The notes beneath the pieces are model-generated. The model saw only the letters and a program-made list of their open reading frames with translations, made no database searches and was not told the DNA's origin. Of a DNA stretch of 64,000 nt, positions 31,186-40,866 are shown piece by piece. This DNA is from Pseudaminobacter soli (ex Li et al. 2025) (GTDB taxonomy: Bacteria; Pseudomonadota; Alphaproteobacteria; Rhizobiales; Rhizobiaceae). Both the position numbers and the translations under genes were made by a program. Location: the NCBI RefSeq assembly GCF_029892515.1, contig NZ_JARXVF010000001.1:2108001-2172000 (forward strand). The letters are read 5' to 3'. Position 1 is the first letter of the stretch, and every line of letters begins with the position of its first letter.

Positions 31186-32433
31186 CTAGATCGCTTCGCC
31201 CCTCAGGAGCCTCGGCATGTCTCCCTCAAGGCCGGACGCCTGGCGGATGAAGTACGACTTAAGCCGCGGCATGCGGTCGACCAGGCCGAGCCCGAAGTCG
31301 CGCATCGCTCGGATCGGGCCGAAATCGTTGGAGAAAAGCCGGTTGAGCACGTCCGTGGTCACGCCCATCTGCACCGTGTCGAACCGCCGCCAGATCTGGT
31401 AGCGCTGCAGGACGTCGAGCGCGCCGATGTCCTGGCCCAGACGATCCGCCTCCACGAGGGTCTCGGCAAGCGCGGCGACATCCTTGAAGCCGAGATTGAG
31501 CCCTTGCCCGGCAATCGGATGGATGCCGTGGGCGGCGTCGCCCGCCAGCGCGAAGCGCGGCGCTACGAAATCGCGAGCGAGCGTAAGCCCGAGCGGCCAG
31601 GCGCGCGGCTTGTCTTCCACGCGCAACTCGCCCAGCTGCAGCCCGAATCGATGTTCCAGCTCGGTTTCGAACACCAGCTCGTCGCTGTTGACCAGCCGCT
31701 CGGCGTCCTCGGCCCGCTCCGTCCAGACGATGGAGGAGCGATTGCCCTTGAGCGGCAGGATGGCGAAGGGGCCGGCGGGGAGAAAATGCTCTTCGGCGCG
31801 CCCATTGTGCGGGCGCTCGTGGGCGATGGTGCAGACGATGCCTGACTGGCCATATTCCCACCTGACCGCCTTGATGCCGGCCATGTCGCGCAGGCGGGAG
31901 TTGACGCCGTCCGCCGCGACCAGAAGCCTGGCGTTGAGCGACGTGCTGTCGGCAAGATGGATGGTGACGCTGGCGATTCCGGTTTCAAATGCCTGAACCG
32001 CAACGCCTTCAATGATGTCGATGCCAAGTTCGGCTGCGCGCCGGCGCAGCGCGCCATTCAGCACCTTGTTGGCGACCATGTGCGCGAAGGGCTCACCGGG
32101 CGCGACCTCGCCGTCGAAGGTCAGATAGACCGGACGGACTGGATCGGCGGTGCGCGAATCGGTGATCACCATGTCGGTAATGGGCTGTGCCTCGGGCAGG
32201 ATCTCGCTCCAGCAGCCGAGCTGGCTAAGCATGCGGCAGGCGGCTGCGGCGACGGCGGATGCGCGGGTGTCGCGCTTCCAGGCGTCCTTGGGGGCTGCAT
32301 CGACGACCGCCACGGCAAGGTTGGGCCGCGACTGCTTCAGCGACACGGCGGCGGCAAGCCCGACATAGCCGGCACCGGCAATCAGCACGTCGAGTGCCGG
32401 GTGCGTTCCGGTCGCGGTTTCTGTTTCGCCCAT
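31186..32433 (-). CDS. UbiH/UbiF/COQ6-type FAD monooxygenase
   Basis: 415 aa from the ATG at 32433, which has GGAGG upstream. The FAD dinucleotide motif is GAGYVGLAAAVSL (about 20-32), the DG motif is VAADGVNSRLR, and the GD motif is ALAGDAAHGIHPIAGQGLNLGFKD. These are the markers of the ubiquinone hydroxylase family. Which ring position it hydroxylates (UbiH, UbiF, UbiL or UbiM) cannot be read directly. It is divergent from tesB. Confidence 0.9.
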   Translation of the reverse strand: MGETETATGTHPALDVLIAGAGYVGLAAAVSLKQSRPNLAVAVVDAAPKDAWKRDTRASAVAAAACRMLSQLGCWSEILPEAQPITDMVITDSRTADPVRPVYLTFDGEVAPGEPFAHMVANKVLNGALRRRAAELGIDIIEGVAVQAFETGIASVTIHLADSTSLNARLLVAADGVNSRLRDMAGIKAVRWEYGQSGIVCTIAHERPHNGRAEEHFLPAGPFAILPLKGNRSSIVWTERAEDAERLVNSDELVFETELEHRFGLQLGELRVEDKPRAWPLGLTLARDFVAPRFALAGDAAHGIHPIAGQGLNLGFKDVAALAETLVEADRLGQDIGALDVLQRYQIWRRFDTVQMGVTTDVLNRLFSNDFGPIRAMRDFGLGLVDRMPRLKSYFIRQASGLEGDMPRLLRGEAI

Positions 32434-32540
32434 CGCCCTGTCCTCCGGGTCTCGCATCATCAATCTGTCAGTCGCCTTGACTCGGCCGAACGTTCTGTCC
32501 GAAACCGTCAGTGTTCGCGTTGCATTGAAAGGTGCGAAAC

Positions 32541-33416
32541 ATGACGGCGGCCATGCAAGAGCTTCTCGCCATTCTCGACCTCGAGGAGCTGGAACACAAC
32601 CTCTATCGTGGTCGCAGCCCCCAGTCCGATTGGCAGCGCGTGTTCGGTGGCCAGACCATCGCCCAGGCGCTGGTGGCTGCCCAGCGCACTGTGTCCCCCG
32701 ATCGCCATGTGCACTCGCTGCACGGCTATTTCATGCGCCCCGGCGATACCAAGGTGCCGATCGTCTACGAGGTTGACCGAATCCGCGATGGCGGCAGCTT
32801 CACCACGCGCCGGGTGGTCGCCATTCAGCACGGCAAGGCCATCTTTTCGCTGGAAGCATCCTTCCAGGTGGATGAAGACGGGCTCGACCACCAGTTGCCG
32901 ATGCCGCTCAATGTGCCTGCACCGGAGACGCTCGGCACCCAGCAGGACCTGATCGCCAAGTTTGGCGACGCGGTGCCAGAGGGCATCCGGCGCTACTGGG
33001 AGCGCGACCGGCCCATCGAGATGAAGCCGGTGATGCTGAAGCATTACACCAGCCGCGAAAAACTCGCGCCCGAACAGAAGATCTGGATCCGCACCACCGG
33101 ACCGGTGCCGTCGGACCGGGCCACGCAAGCGGCGGTGCTCGCTTATCTGTCCGACATGACGCTGCTCGATACCTCGACCTTTGCGCATGGCCGGGCGATT
33201 TTCGACCGCGACATCCAGGCGGCCAGCCTCGACCATGCCATGTGGTTCCATCGCACCCATCCGCTCGACGGCTGGCTGCTCTATACACAGGACAGCCCCT
33301 CCACCTCGGGCGGGCGCGGCTTTACGCGCGGCGCGCTCTATGCGCAGGACGGCACGCTGATCGCCTCCGTAGCCCAGGAAGGGCTTATCCGGCTCCGGCA
33401 GTCGCCTACGGAATAG
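32541..33416 (+). CDS. tesB: Acyl-CoA thioesterase II
   Basis: 291 aa from the ATG at 32541; a GTG at 32532 is in frame but the AAAGG site suits the ATG. The double hot-dog fold has FGGQTIAQALVAAQRTV near the N-terminus, SLHGYFMRPGD, and the C-terminal triad region with LAYLSDMTLLDTS and SLDHAMWFHR. It hydrolyses medium- and long-chain acyl-CoA. A hairpin overlaps the stop codon. Confidence 0.95.
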   Translation: MTAAMQELLAILDLEELEHNLYRGRSPQSDWQRVFGGQTIAQALVAAQRTVSPDRHVHSLHGYFMRPGDTKVPIVYEVDRIRDGGSFTTRRVVAIQHGKAIFSLEASFQVDEDGLDHQLPMPLNVPAPETLGTQQDLIAKFGDAVPEGIRRYWERDRPIEMKPVMLKHYTSREKLAPEQKIWIRTTGPVPSDRATQAAVLAYLSDMTLLDTSTFAHGRAIFDRDIQAASLDHAMWFHRTHPLDGWLLYTQDSPSTSGGRGFTRGALYAQDGTLIASVAQEGLIRLRQSPTE

Positions 33417-33437
33417 GCAGTTTTTAGAGACTGCCTA
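33414..33437 (+). other. Hairpin overlapping the tesB stop
   Basis: Perfect 8-bp arms, TAGGCAGT (33414-33421, including the stop codon) and ACTGCCTA (33430-33437). Followed by AT-rich sequence without a true T-tract. Possible weak terminator. Confidence 0.4.
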
Positions 33438-33535
33438 ATTCATAATCAAACAGAGTGCTGCTACGCGGTGCGGTTCAGCTCGCTCTGTGGGAGATACCCT
33501 TTTATTTTCAATAAGTTGATTGCCTCCGTCCAAAC

Positions 33536-33550
33536 TGGCACGGAGCTTGA
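33536..33550 (+). promoter_or_regulatory. Sigma-54-type promoter for glnK-amtB
   Basis: TGGCACG-N4-TTGA matches the -24/-12 consensus TGGCACG-N4-TTGC except for the last base. It lies 79 bp before the glnK start. glnK-amtB is a known NtrC/sigma-54 target in proteobacteria. A possible but poor NtrC half-site pair lies at 33456-33472. Confidence 0.7.
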
Positions 33551-33560
33551 TTTACCCTGA

Positions 33561-33968
<408 letters not shown>

Positions 33969-34059
33969 ATTTCCAGGCGCAGGCGCTTTCGCGACGCCGC
34001 CTGCTTTCAAGCCACGAACAGCGCCGCATCCGGGCAACCCACATCCGATGGAGATTTCG

Positions 34060-35433
34060 ATGAAGATTCCGTCCCTTCTTCCGCCGATGGTGCGCGCCGC
34101 CATTTTAGGCGCGCTCGCACTCGGCGCCCTGGGCACGCTCTCGGCCTTCGCGCAGGAAGCGGCGCCGGCTGCCACGGGCGCCGCGGCTGCGACTCCCGTG
34201 CCCGACAAGGGCGACACGGCCTGGATGCTGGTGTCCAGCCTGCTGGTGCTGTTCATGGCGCTGCCGGGGCTTGCGCTCTTCTATGGTGGGCTCGTGCGGG
34301 CCAAGAACATGCTCTCGGTTCTCGTGCAGTGCACGATGATCGTCGCCGTCGTCATCATCATCTGGGTATTCTATGGCTATTCCTTCGCATTCGGCGGCGG
34401 CACCAACCCCTTCTGGGGTGGCCTCGGGAAGCTATTCCTTGCAGGCGTGACCCCGCACAGCACCGCGCCCACCTTTACCAATGGCGTCGTCATTCCCGAG
34501 TTCGTCTACATCTGCTTCCAGATGACCTTCGCCTGCATCACGCCGGCGCTGATCATCGGCGCCTTCGCAGAGCGCGTCAGATTCTCGGCGGTGATCCTGT
34601 TCGTGATGCTCTGGGTCACCTTCGTCTATTTCCCCATCGCCCACATGGTTTGGGATTCGCATGGCCTGTTGTTCAACTGGGGCGCGCTGGATTTTGCCGG
34701 CGGCACGGTCGTTCACATCAATGCCGGCATTGCCGGTTTGGTCGGCGCTCTCCTGGTCGGCAAGCGTAATGGCTACCGGCGTGACAACATGGCGCCGAAC
34801 TCGATGGCACTGACCATGGTCGGCGCCTCAATCCTGTGGGTGGGCTGGTTCGGCTTCAATGCCGGCTCGAACCTTGAAGCCAATGGCGGCGCGGCACTTG
34901 CCATGATCAATACCTTCACCGCGACGGCCGGCGCGATCATCGCCTGGGTGGTGGTGGAATCGCTTGCCCGCAAGAAGGCGTCGATGCTGGGCGCCGCATC
35001 CGGCATGATCGCCGGCCTCGTCGCCGTCACGCCGGCCGCCGGCTATGTCGGGCCGGTCGGCGCCATCGTCCTTGGCGCGATTGCCAGCGTCGTCTGCTAC
35101 TACTTCGTCACGGTCGTGAAGATCCGGGCCGGCTATGACGACTCGCTCGATGTGTTCGGTGTGCATGGCATCGGCGGCATCATCGGCGCGATCGGCACGG
35201 GCGTCTTTGCCTCGACGACGCTTGGCGGCGTCGGCTATGCCGATGGCGTGACGATGGCTGGCCAGGTGCGCACGCAGGTCATCGCAGTGCTTGTCACTAT
35301 CGTCTGGTGCGGTGTCGGCTCGTTCATCCTCTACAAGATCGTTGACGTGCTTGTCGGACTGCGCCCGACGGCGGAATCCGAGTCGCAGGGCCTCGACCTC
35401 AGCTCGCACGGCGAGGTTGCCTATCACGCTTGA
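34060..35433 (+). CDS. amtB: Ammonium transporter AmtB
   Basis: 457 aa from the ATG at 34060 (GGAG upstream). A signal peptide spans about 1-28 (ending SAFAQ). Eleven membrane helices follow, with the twin pore histidines in GGTVVHINAG and DVFGVHGIGG and the phenylalanine-gated entrance in FVYICFQMTFACITPALIIGAFAERV. It conducts ammonium into the cell and is gated by GlnK. A strong terminator lies about 74 nt after the stop. Confidence 0.97.
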   Translation: MKIPSLLPPMVRAAILGALALGALGTLSAFAQEAAPAATGAAAATPVPDKGDTAWMLVSSLLVLFMALPGLALFYGGLVRAKNMLSVLVQCTMIVAVVIIIWVFYGYSFAFGGGTNPFWGGLGKLFLAGVTPHSTAPTFTNGVVIPEFVYICFQMTFACITPALIIGAFAERVRFSAVILFVMLWVTFVYFPIAHMVWDSHGLLFNWGALDFAGGTVVHINAGIAGLVGALLVGKRNGYRRDNMAPNSMALTMVGASILWVGWFGFNAGSNLEANGGAALAMINTFTATAGAIIAWVVVESLARKKASMLGAASGMIAGLVAVTPAAGYVGPVGAIVLGAIASVVCYYFVTVVKIRAGYDDSLDVFGVHGIGGIIGAIGTGVFASTTLGGVGYADGVTMAGQVRTQVIAVLVTIVWCGVGSFILYKIVDVLVGLRPTAESESQGLDLSSHGEVAYHA

Positions 35434-35506
35434 GTTCTATCCGGCGGTGCGCCCGCCGGAAACCGATCCCGTCGTGACCGGTTTGAAGGAGCCGTGTCAC
35501 GCGCTT

Positions 35507-35536
35507 GAGGCCCGGTTCGTCCGGGCCTCCTTTTTT
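35507..35536 (+). terminator. Intrinsic terminator after amtB
   Basis: GAGGCCCGG (35507-35515), 5-nt loop, CCGGGCCTC (35521-35529), then six T residues (35531-35536). Confidence 0.9.
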
Positions 35537-35602
35537 CTGAGCATGACCGAATCGCGGTCTTTACCCGACGAAACGAATCGACTGCCGATTCGGCATCCTC
35601 TG

Positions 35603-35668
35603 GGTCATTTGGCTTCCTGGTATGGAAAAAATGACCAACTAGTATGGAGAAAATGACTAATTTGGTCA
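35603..35668. repeat. Direct and inverted repeat cluster upstream of the porin
   Basis: A 16-bp direct repeat occurs at 35620-35635 and 35642-35657 (one mismatch: GTATGGAAAAAATGAC, GTATGGAGAAAATGAC) with a 22-bp period, two helical turns. It is flanked by inverted pairs: GGTCATTT (35603-35610) with AAATGACC (35629-35636), and TGACCAA (35632-35638) with TTGGTCA (35662-35668). The layout suggests phased protein-binding sites. Confidence 0.55.
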
Positions 35669-35893
35669 GGTCCTCCGATTATGACATATCTGCCACAGTT
35701 GCCTCAGATAGGCCTCTTATGTGGCGGCCAAAAACGCATTCAAGGGTTGAGCAGAGCCGGCGCTGTGGGCGATCCAGAGCGCGAGGAAGGACGCCCCCGG
35801 GCCACGTCCTCGGAACCGGTCGAGGAACTGCTGTCCTTCAGCAAAGAAAACCCAGACCCATTTTTGAAATGCTTTTTTGACTGGAGGTCAGAA

Positions 35894-37033
35894 ATGAACA
35901 TCAAGAGCCTTCTTCTCGGCTCCGCTGCTGCGCTGGCAGCAGTTTCGGGCGCTCGCGCTGCCGACGCTGTCGTCGTTGCTGAGCCCGAACCCGTTGAATA
36001 CGTTCGCGTTTGCGACGTCTACGGCGCCGGCTTCTACTACATCCCGGGCACCGAGACCTGCCTCAAGATCGGCGGCTACGTCCGTTTCGACGTCCGCGCC
36101 GGCAACGCAGGTACGGGCTATGGCGGCCTGAACGACGTCAACGACAGGCTCGAGAACAAGACCAACGACACCTACTACACCCGCACCCGCGCTGCCGTGA
36201 AGCTCGACGCCCGTTCGGAAACCGAGCTTGGCACCCTGCGCGGCTACATGCACGTCGACTTCGACTGGAAGCAGGTGCAGGATGAGGCTGGAGACGCCAA
36301 CACCGCCACGGTGTGGGGCATGGAGCATGCCTTCATCGAGCTCGGCGGCTTCCGCGTCGGCAAGACCGACTCGCTGTTCGCTACGCTGACCGGTTATGCC
36401 GGCAACGTCATTGCCGACGACATGATCCCGTATGCTGCTGGCACGTACGACACCCAGCAGATCGTCTACAACTACGTCGCTGGTAACGGCTTCTCGGCCT
36501 CCGTCGGCGTCGAAAATGGCTCCCTCGACAACTCGATCGATTCCTACGTTCCGCACGTGGTTGCCGGTGCAGCCTACACGCAGGGCTGGGGCGGCGTCTC
36601 CGGCGTCGTCGGCTACGACTCGAACTTCGAAGAGTGGGCTGGCAAGCTTCGCCTCGACGTCAACGCGACCGAGCAGCTCTCGCTCTTCGTGATGGCCGGC
36701 TACGGCAGCGAGAAGAACGCCCCCGTCAGCTTCTACAAGGGCTGGAACGGCAAGTGGGCTGCCTGGGGCGGTGCTACCTACAAGTTCAACGAGAAGCTCG
36801 CTGCTAACCTGCAGGTCTCTTACGCCCAGGGTAGCGACAAGTGGGTCGACGACAAGGGCAACACGTTCGCGCAGGAGACTGCTGTGGCTGCCAACGTCGC
36901 TTACACGCTCGTGCCGGGCCTCACGATCACCCCGGAAGTGGACTACAAGCGCATTCGCTTCCACGACGTCAATGGTGACCGTAAGCACGAAAACGCCTGG
37001 AGCGGCATGGTTCGCTTCCAGCGTTCGTTCTAA
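35894..37033 (+). CDS. Outer-membrane porin, rhizobial RopA/Omp2 type
   Basis: 379 aa from the ATG at 35894 (GGAGG upstream); an in-frame extension to 35681 is rejected because the signal peptide starts here. The signal peptide spans about 1-22 (ending SGARA). The mature N-terminus has VRVCDVYGAGFYYIPGTETCLKIGGYVRFDVR in outline, the Porin_2 family signature with its disulphide cysteines. The body is amphipathic beta-strand, ending GMVRFQRSF with the terminal Phe required for BAM. It has strong codon bias and a terminator after the stop, consistent with high expression. Confidence 0.95.
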   Translation: MNIKSLLLGSAAALAAVSGARAADAVVVAEPEPVEYVRVCDVYGAGFYYIPGTETCLKIGGYVRFDVRAGNAGTGYGGLNDVNDRLENKTNDTYYTRTRAAVKLDARSETELGTLRGYMHVDFDWKQVQDEAGDANTATVWGMEHAFIELGGFRVGKTDSLFATLTGYAGNVIADDMIPYAAGTYDTQQIVYNYVAGNGFSASVGVENGSLDNSIDSYVPHVVAGAAYTQGWGGVSGVVGYDSNFEEWAGKLRLDVNATEQLSLFVMAGYGSEKNAPVSFYKGWNGKWAAWGGATYKFNEKLAANLQVSYAQGSDKWVDDKGNTFAQETAVAANVAYTLVPGLTITPEVDYKRIRFHDVNGDRKHENAWSGMVRFQRSF

Positions 37034-37056
37034 TCGGCTCAACAGTCGATTTGAGA

Positions 37057-37084
37057 AACCCGGCGGGCAACCGCCGGGTTTTTT
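37057..37084 (+). terminator. Intrinsic terminator after the porin
   Basis: AACCCGGCGG (37057-37066), GCAA loop, CCGCCGGGTT (37071-37080), then continuing T residues to 37084. Very strong. Confidence 0.95.
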
Positions 37085-37197
37085 CGTTTGCGGCAATGCC
37101 GTGCGAGGGAACTGCCGCGACTTGCTCGGCAATTTCGGATCGACGCCTGGTCGATTTTTCAGCGGTCCGCATAGTTTGGAATTCGTTTCCTTCCATG

Positions 37198-37212
37198 GTT
37201 AATGCGCCCTTA
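37198..37212 (+). promoter_or_regulatory. CtrA-type binding site upstream of ftsK
   Basis: TTAA (37198-37201), seven bases, TTAA (37209-37212), flanked by GG and CC. It matches the CtrA consensus TTAA-N7-TTAA and lies 84 bp before the ftsK start. Confidence 0.55.
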
Positions 37213-37296
37213 ACCTTCCCGCCGCTAATTTGAAGTCCGACTCTGCCCGAGATGCGTTCGCGCTCCGGGCAACCTGATTGCGGACGGGGAAGCAGC

Positions 37297-39951
37297 ATGC
37301 GCTCAGCCACACAGCTCGCGCTCACCGATACGAGCCATGGATTGAAGGACTTTGCCAGGAAACAGGCGGCGCGCCTGGCTGGCTTGGCTATGTTCGGCTT
37401 CGTGGCTTTCGCGCTTGCGAGCCTCGGCACCTGGAATGTCGCCGATCCGAGCTTCAGCCACGCGACCGACAATCCGGTCACCAATGCCATGGGCTATCCC
37501 GGTGCGGTCTTCTCCGACCTCGCCATGCAATTCTATGGCCTGTCCTCGGTGGCAGCTCTGGTTCCGGCCGTGATTTGGGGCTTCTTCTTTGCCACCGCGC
37601 GCGGCGTTGAAAGAATGCCGCGCCGGGCGATTGCCTGGTTTGGAGCCTCCTTGCTGTTCGCGGCTATCGCTGGTTGCGCCACGCCGCCGCAGACCTGGCC
37701 GCTGCCAACCGGCCTCGGCGGTGTTTTCGGCGACATGGTGCTGAAGATCCCCGGCATGCTCACGGGCGGCTACCCGAAAGGTTTGGTTGCCACAGGTGTG
37801 ATCGCGGCGCTGGCCGGGCCGGCGCTCTGGCTTTTCGGCTACGGCTCCGGCCTCCTGTTGCGGAACAGCGGTGCTGTCGACGATCAGCTCGAGAAGGACA
37901 TGCGCGAGCAGGACCTGGCCGCCATCTTCGACGAGGATGACGAGGACGATGGTAACCTGGCGCTGGGCGCCATCACGCATTGGTGGTTGTCGTTCAGGGC
38001 TTACCTGCATCGCCGGACGGCGCGCCGTCACAAGCATGAAGACTATGGCGATATGGAAGCCGCAAGGCCGGCAAGCGCCTGGCGCCGTGCCGCCGAGAGG
38101 GTCGAGGTCGCCGAAATGGCCGAGTCGCGGGTCAGTCCCCAGGGCCGCGCCCGCGTCGAACCCGAGTTCTTTGCCAGCATGGTTGCCGAGGGCCGCAACG
38201 CCGCAGGCCGGCGGGACATTGATGAGGATGAAGACGAGGACGAACTCGACTTCGTCCCGGACGGCATCATTGCCGACCCTGCGCCGCGGCCAACGAAGGT
38301 GCAGAACTTCCGCTCGCCTGCCGGCACGCCGGCCGTCGCGCCAAGCGCGCGCGTGGAAAGTCCCGCGCCGCGCCCGGTGCAGGGAGGACGCGTTCAGCGC
38401 GAGGCGCAAACCTCGCTCATTGGCTCCAATGCCTTCGAGATGCCCTCGCTGCACTTCCTCGCCGAGCCGAAGAACATTTCGCGCGATCCAAGCCTGTCGC
38501 AGGACTCGCTCGAGCAGAATGCGCGGCTTCTGGAGGGCGTGCTTGAGGACTTCGGCGTCAAGGGCGAGATCATCCACGTCCGCCCCGGTCCGGTCGTCAC
38601 CCTCTACGAACTCGAGCCGGCGCCAGGCATCAAGTCCTCGCGCGTGATCGGCCTTGCCGACGACATCGCCCGTTCGATGAGCGCGATCGCGGCGCGCGTC
38701 GCTGTCGTGCCTGGGCGTAACGCGATCGGCATCGAACTGCCGAACGCCAAGCGTGAGACCGTCTACCTGCGGGAGATCCTGGCCAGCCGCGATTTCGAAC
38801 AGACCAAGGCCAAGCTGGCGTTGGCGCTGGGCAAGACGATCAACGGCGAGGCGGTCATCGTCGACATCGCCAAGATGCCCCACGTCCTGGTCGCCGGCAC
38901 CACCGGCTCCGGCAAGTCGGTGGCTATCAACACCATGATTCTGTCGCTGCTCTACCGCATGACACCGGAAGAGTGCCGCCTGATCATGATCGATCCCAAG
39001 ATGCTGGAACTGTCGGTCTATGACGGCATCCCGCATCTGCTGACCCCCGTTGTCACCGATCCGAAGAAGGCCGTGGTGGCCCTGAAATGGACGGTGCGGG
39101 AGATGGAAGACCGCTACCGCAAGATGTCCAAGGTCGGCGTGCGCAACATCGATGGCTTCAACGCCCGCGTCGCGCAGGCGCAGAAGAAGGGCGAGCAGAT
39201 CCAGCGCACCGTGCAGACCGGCTTCGACCGCCAGACCGGTGAAGCGATCTATGAGACGGAGGAACTCGACCTCGCGCCGCTGCCCTACATCGTCGTCATC
39301 ATCGATGAGATGGCCGACCTGATGATGGTCGCCGGCAAGGACATCGAAGGCGCCGTGCAGCGCCTGGCGCAGATGGCGCGCGCCGCCGGCATCCATGTCA
39401 TCATGGCCACCCAGCGCCCGTCGGTCGACGTCATCACCGGTACCATCAAGGCCAACTTCCCGACCCGTATCTCCTTCCAGGTCACCTCGAAGATCGACAG
39501 CCGCACCATTCTGGGCGAGCAGGGCGCCGAGCAACTGCTTGGCATGGGTGACATGCTCTACATGGCCGGCGGCGGCCGCATTCAGCGCGTGCATGGACCC
39601 TTCGTCTCCGACGACGAGGTCGAGAAGGTGGTGGCGCATCTCAAGCTGCAGGGCGTGCCTGAATATCTCGACGCCATCACCGAAGACGATGGCGAGGACG
39701 AAGGCGACTCCTCGTCGTCGAAGGGCGGTGGCGGCAGCATCGAGGATTCGGATGATCCTTACGATCAGGCCGTGTCGGTCGTGCTGCGCGATGGCAAGGC
39801 TTCGACCAGCTACATCCAGCGTCGCCTTGGTATCGGCTACAATCGTGCGGCTTCGATCATCGAGAGGATGGAAAAAGAAGGCATCGTCGGCCCCGCAAAT
39901 CATGCCGGCAAACGCGAAATCCTCGTTCCGACAGAAGAGGATAAGTTCTGA
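37297..39951 (+). CDS. ftsK: DNA translocase FtsK
   Basis: 884 aa from the ATG at 37297 (GGGGAAG upstream). The N-terminal about 190 residues carry four membrane segments and the [16 protein letters not shown] loop. A linker of about 250 residues is acidic and low-complexity. The motor domain has Walker A GTTGSGKS (about 533-540) and Walker [15 protein letters not shown]. The C-terminal gamma winged helix (about 820-880) has [24 protein letters not shown]. It pumps DNA at the septum and activates XerCD at dif. xerC is also in this window. Confidence 0.97.
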   Translation: MRSATQLALTDTSHGLKDFARKQAARLAGLAMFGFVAFALASLGTWNVADPSFSHATDNPVTNAMGYPGAVFSDLAMQFYGLSSVAALVPAVIWGFFFATARGVERMPRRAIAWFGASLLFAAIAGCATPPQTWPLPTGLGGVFGDMVLKIPGMLTGGYPKGLVATGVIAALAGPALWLFGYGSGLLLRNSGAVDDQLEKDMREQDLAAIFDEDDEDDGNLALGAITHWWLSFRAYLHRRTARRHKHEDYGDMEAARPASAWRRAAERVEVAEMAESRVSPQGRARVEPEFFASMVAEGRNAAGRRDIDEDEDEDELDFVPDGIIADPAPRPTKVQNFRSPAGTPAVAPSARVESPAPRPVQGGRVQREAQTSLIGSNAFEMPSLHFLAEPKNISRDPSLSQDSLEQNARLLEGVLEDFGVKGEIIHVRPGPVVTLYELEPAPGIKSSRVIGLADDIARSMSAIAARVAVVPGRNAIGIELPNAKRETVYLREILASRDFEQTKAKLALALGKTINGEAVIVDIAKMPHVLVAGTTGSGKSVAINTMILSLLYRMTPEECRLIMIDPKMLELSVYDGIPHLLTPVVTDPKKAVVALKWTVREMEDRYRKMSKVGVRNIDGFNARVAQAQKKGEQIQRTVQTGFDRQTGEAIYETEELDLAPLPYIVVIIDEMADLMMVAGKDIEGAVQRLAQMARAAGIHVIMATQRPSVDVITGTIKANFPTRISFQVTSKIDSRTILGEQGAEQLLGMGDMLYMAGGGRIQRVHGPFVSDDEVEKVVAHLKLQGVPEYLDAITEDDGEDEGDSSSSKGGGGSIEDSDDPYDQAVSVVLRDGKASTSYIQRRLGIGYNRAASIIERMEKEGIVGPANHAGKREILVPTEEDKF

Positions 39952-40063
39952 GGTGGAACAGTGACGAGAGTTTGATCTGGGTTGCTCTTGCCAAGGCCAA
40001 ACTTCAGCCCAACTACCTCCCTATCTGCTCGTCGAACGAAATTTCAATCAAAGGTAACCCAGC

Positions 40064-40741
40064 ATGACCCAAGACGCTTTGACTCCGACCTGGACATACA
40101 GGGCACGCAAGCGGTTCATTGGCATTGCTATTGCCGCTTTCGGCCTGTCGGCGATGCCGTCGCTTCCAGGCTTCGACGCTTTTGCCCAGGCCACCCCAAG
40201 TGAGGCTGCGCAGAAGATCGCCGACCATTTTGCCGGCGTGCGCACCATGACTGGCGAGTTCGTGCAGTTCGGTCCGCGCGGAGAACAGACCGGCGGCAAG
40301 TTCTATATCGAACGGCCGGGCAAGATCCGCTTCAACTATGAAGGCGGCTCCGGCTTCAAGGTCGTTTCCGACGGCCAATCGGTTGTTCTCGACAACAAGA
40401 AGATGAACACGATGGATCTTTATCCGTTGTCGAAGACGCCGCTCAAGCTGCTGCTCGACACGCGCATCGATCTGTCGGGCGACAAGGTCAAGAGCGTCAA
40501 GGAGGATGACGACCTGACCACGATCCAGCTTGCCGACAGGTCCGTGTTCGGCAGTTCGCGCATCACCATGATGTTCGATCCGAAGACCTACGAACTGCGC
40601 CAGTGGACCATCACGGATGCGCAGGGCAAGGACACGACCGTCATGGTCTTCAACGTGCAGGAAGGCGTGAAGCTCGATCCCAACCTGTTTACGATCGACT
40701 ACCGCCGCAATATCGAAGTCAATCGCAAAGGCAGGCAGTGA
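40064..40741 (+). CDS. lolA: LolA-family outer-membrane lipoprotein carrier
   Basis: 225 aa. A signal sequence spans about 1-42 with a long polar n-region. The mature domain has the LolA features ADHFAGVRTMTGEFVQFGPRGEQTGGKFYIERPGKIRFNYE in outline and the strand LSKTPLKLLLD. It carries lipoproteins through the periplasm to the outer membrane. Alphaproteobacterial members are often annotated simply as LolA-like. It lies 112 nt after ftsK. Confidence 0.88.
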   Translation: MTQDALTPTWTYRARKRFIGIAIAAFGLSAMPSLPGFDAFAQATPSEAAQKIADHFAGVRTMTGEFVQFGPRGEQTGGKFYIERPGKIRFNYEGGSGFKVVSDGQSVVLDNKKMNTMDLYPLSKTPLKLLLDTRIDLSGDKVKSVKEDDDLTTIQLADRSVFGSSRITMMFDPKTYELRQWTITDAQGKDTTVMVFNVQEGVKLDPNLFTIDYRRNIEVNRKGRQ

Positions 40742-40866
40742 CGCCGTCTTTGCGCCTTTCAATCTGTGGACAGTGTAAGGCGCGGCGCCCCTAGGGGCGC
40801 CTGCGCTTGTAATTGCCGGTCTTGCCTGCCAATTTCCGGTCGTCTCTTTCTACGCCGGAATTTCCC

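Larger units (their letters stand above)
35434..35893. other. 460-bp gap between amtB and the porin
   Basis: It holds the amtB terminator (35507-35536), the repeat cluster (35603-35668) and a long leader region to the porin start. Open frames crossing it have poor coding character and I do not call a gene. Confidence 0.6.

Noticed and set aside
35681-35893. In-frame 71-residue extension of the porin
   Set aside because: It would bury the signal peptide, and GGAGG lies directly before the ATG at 35894.
37303-39903. 866-aa antisense frame across ftsK
   Set aside because: Shadow of ftsK with the same artificial composition.
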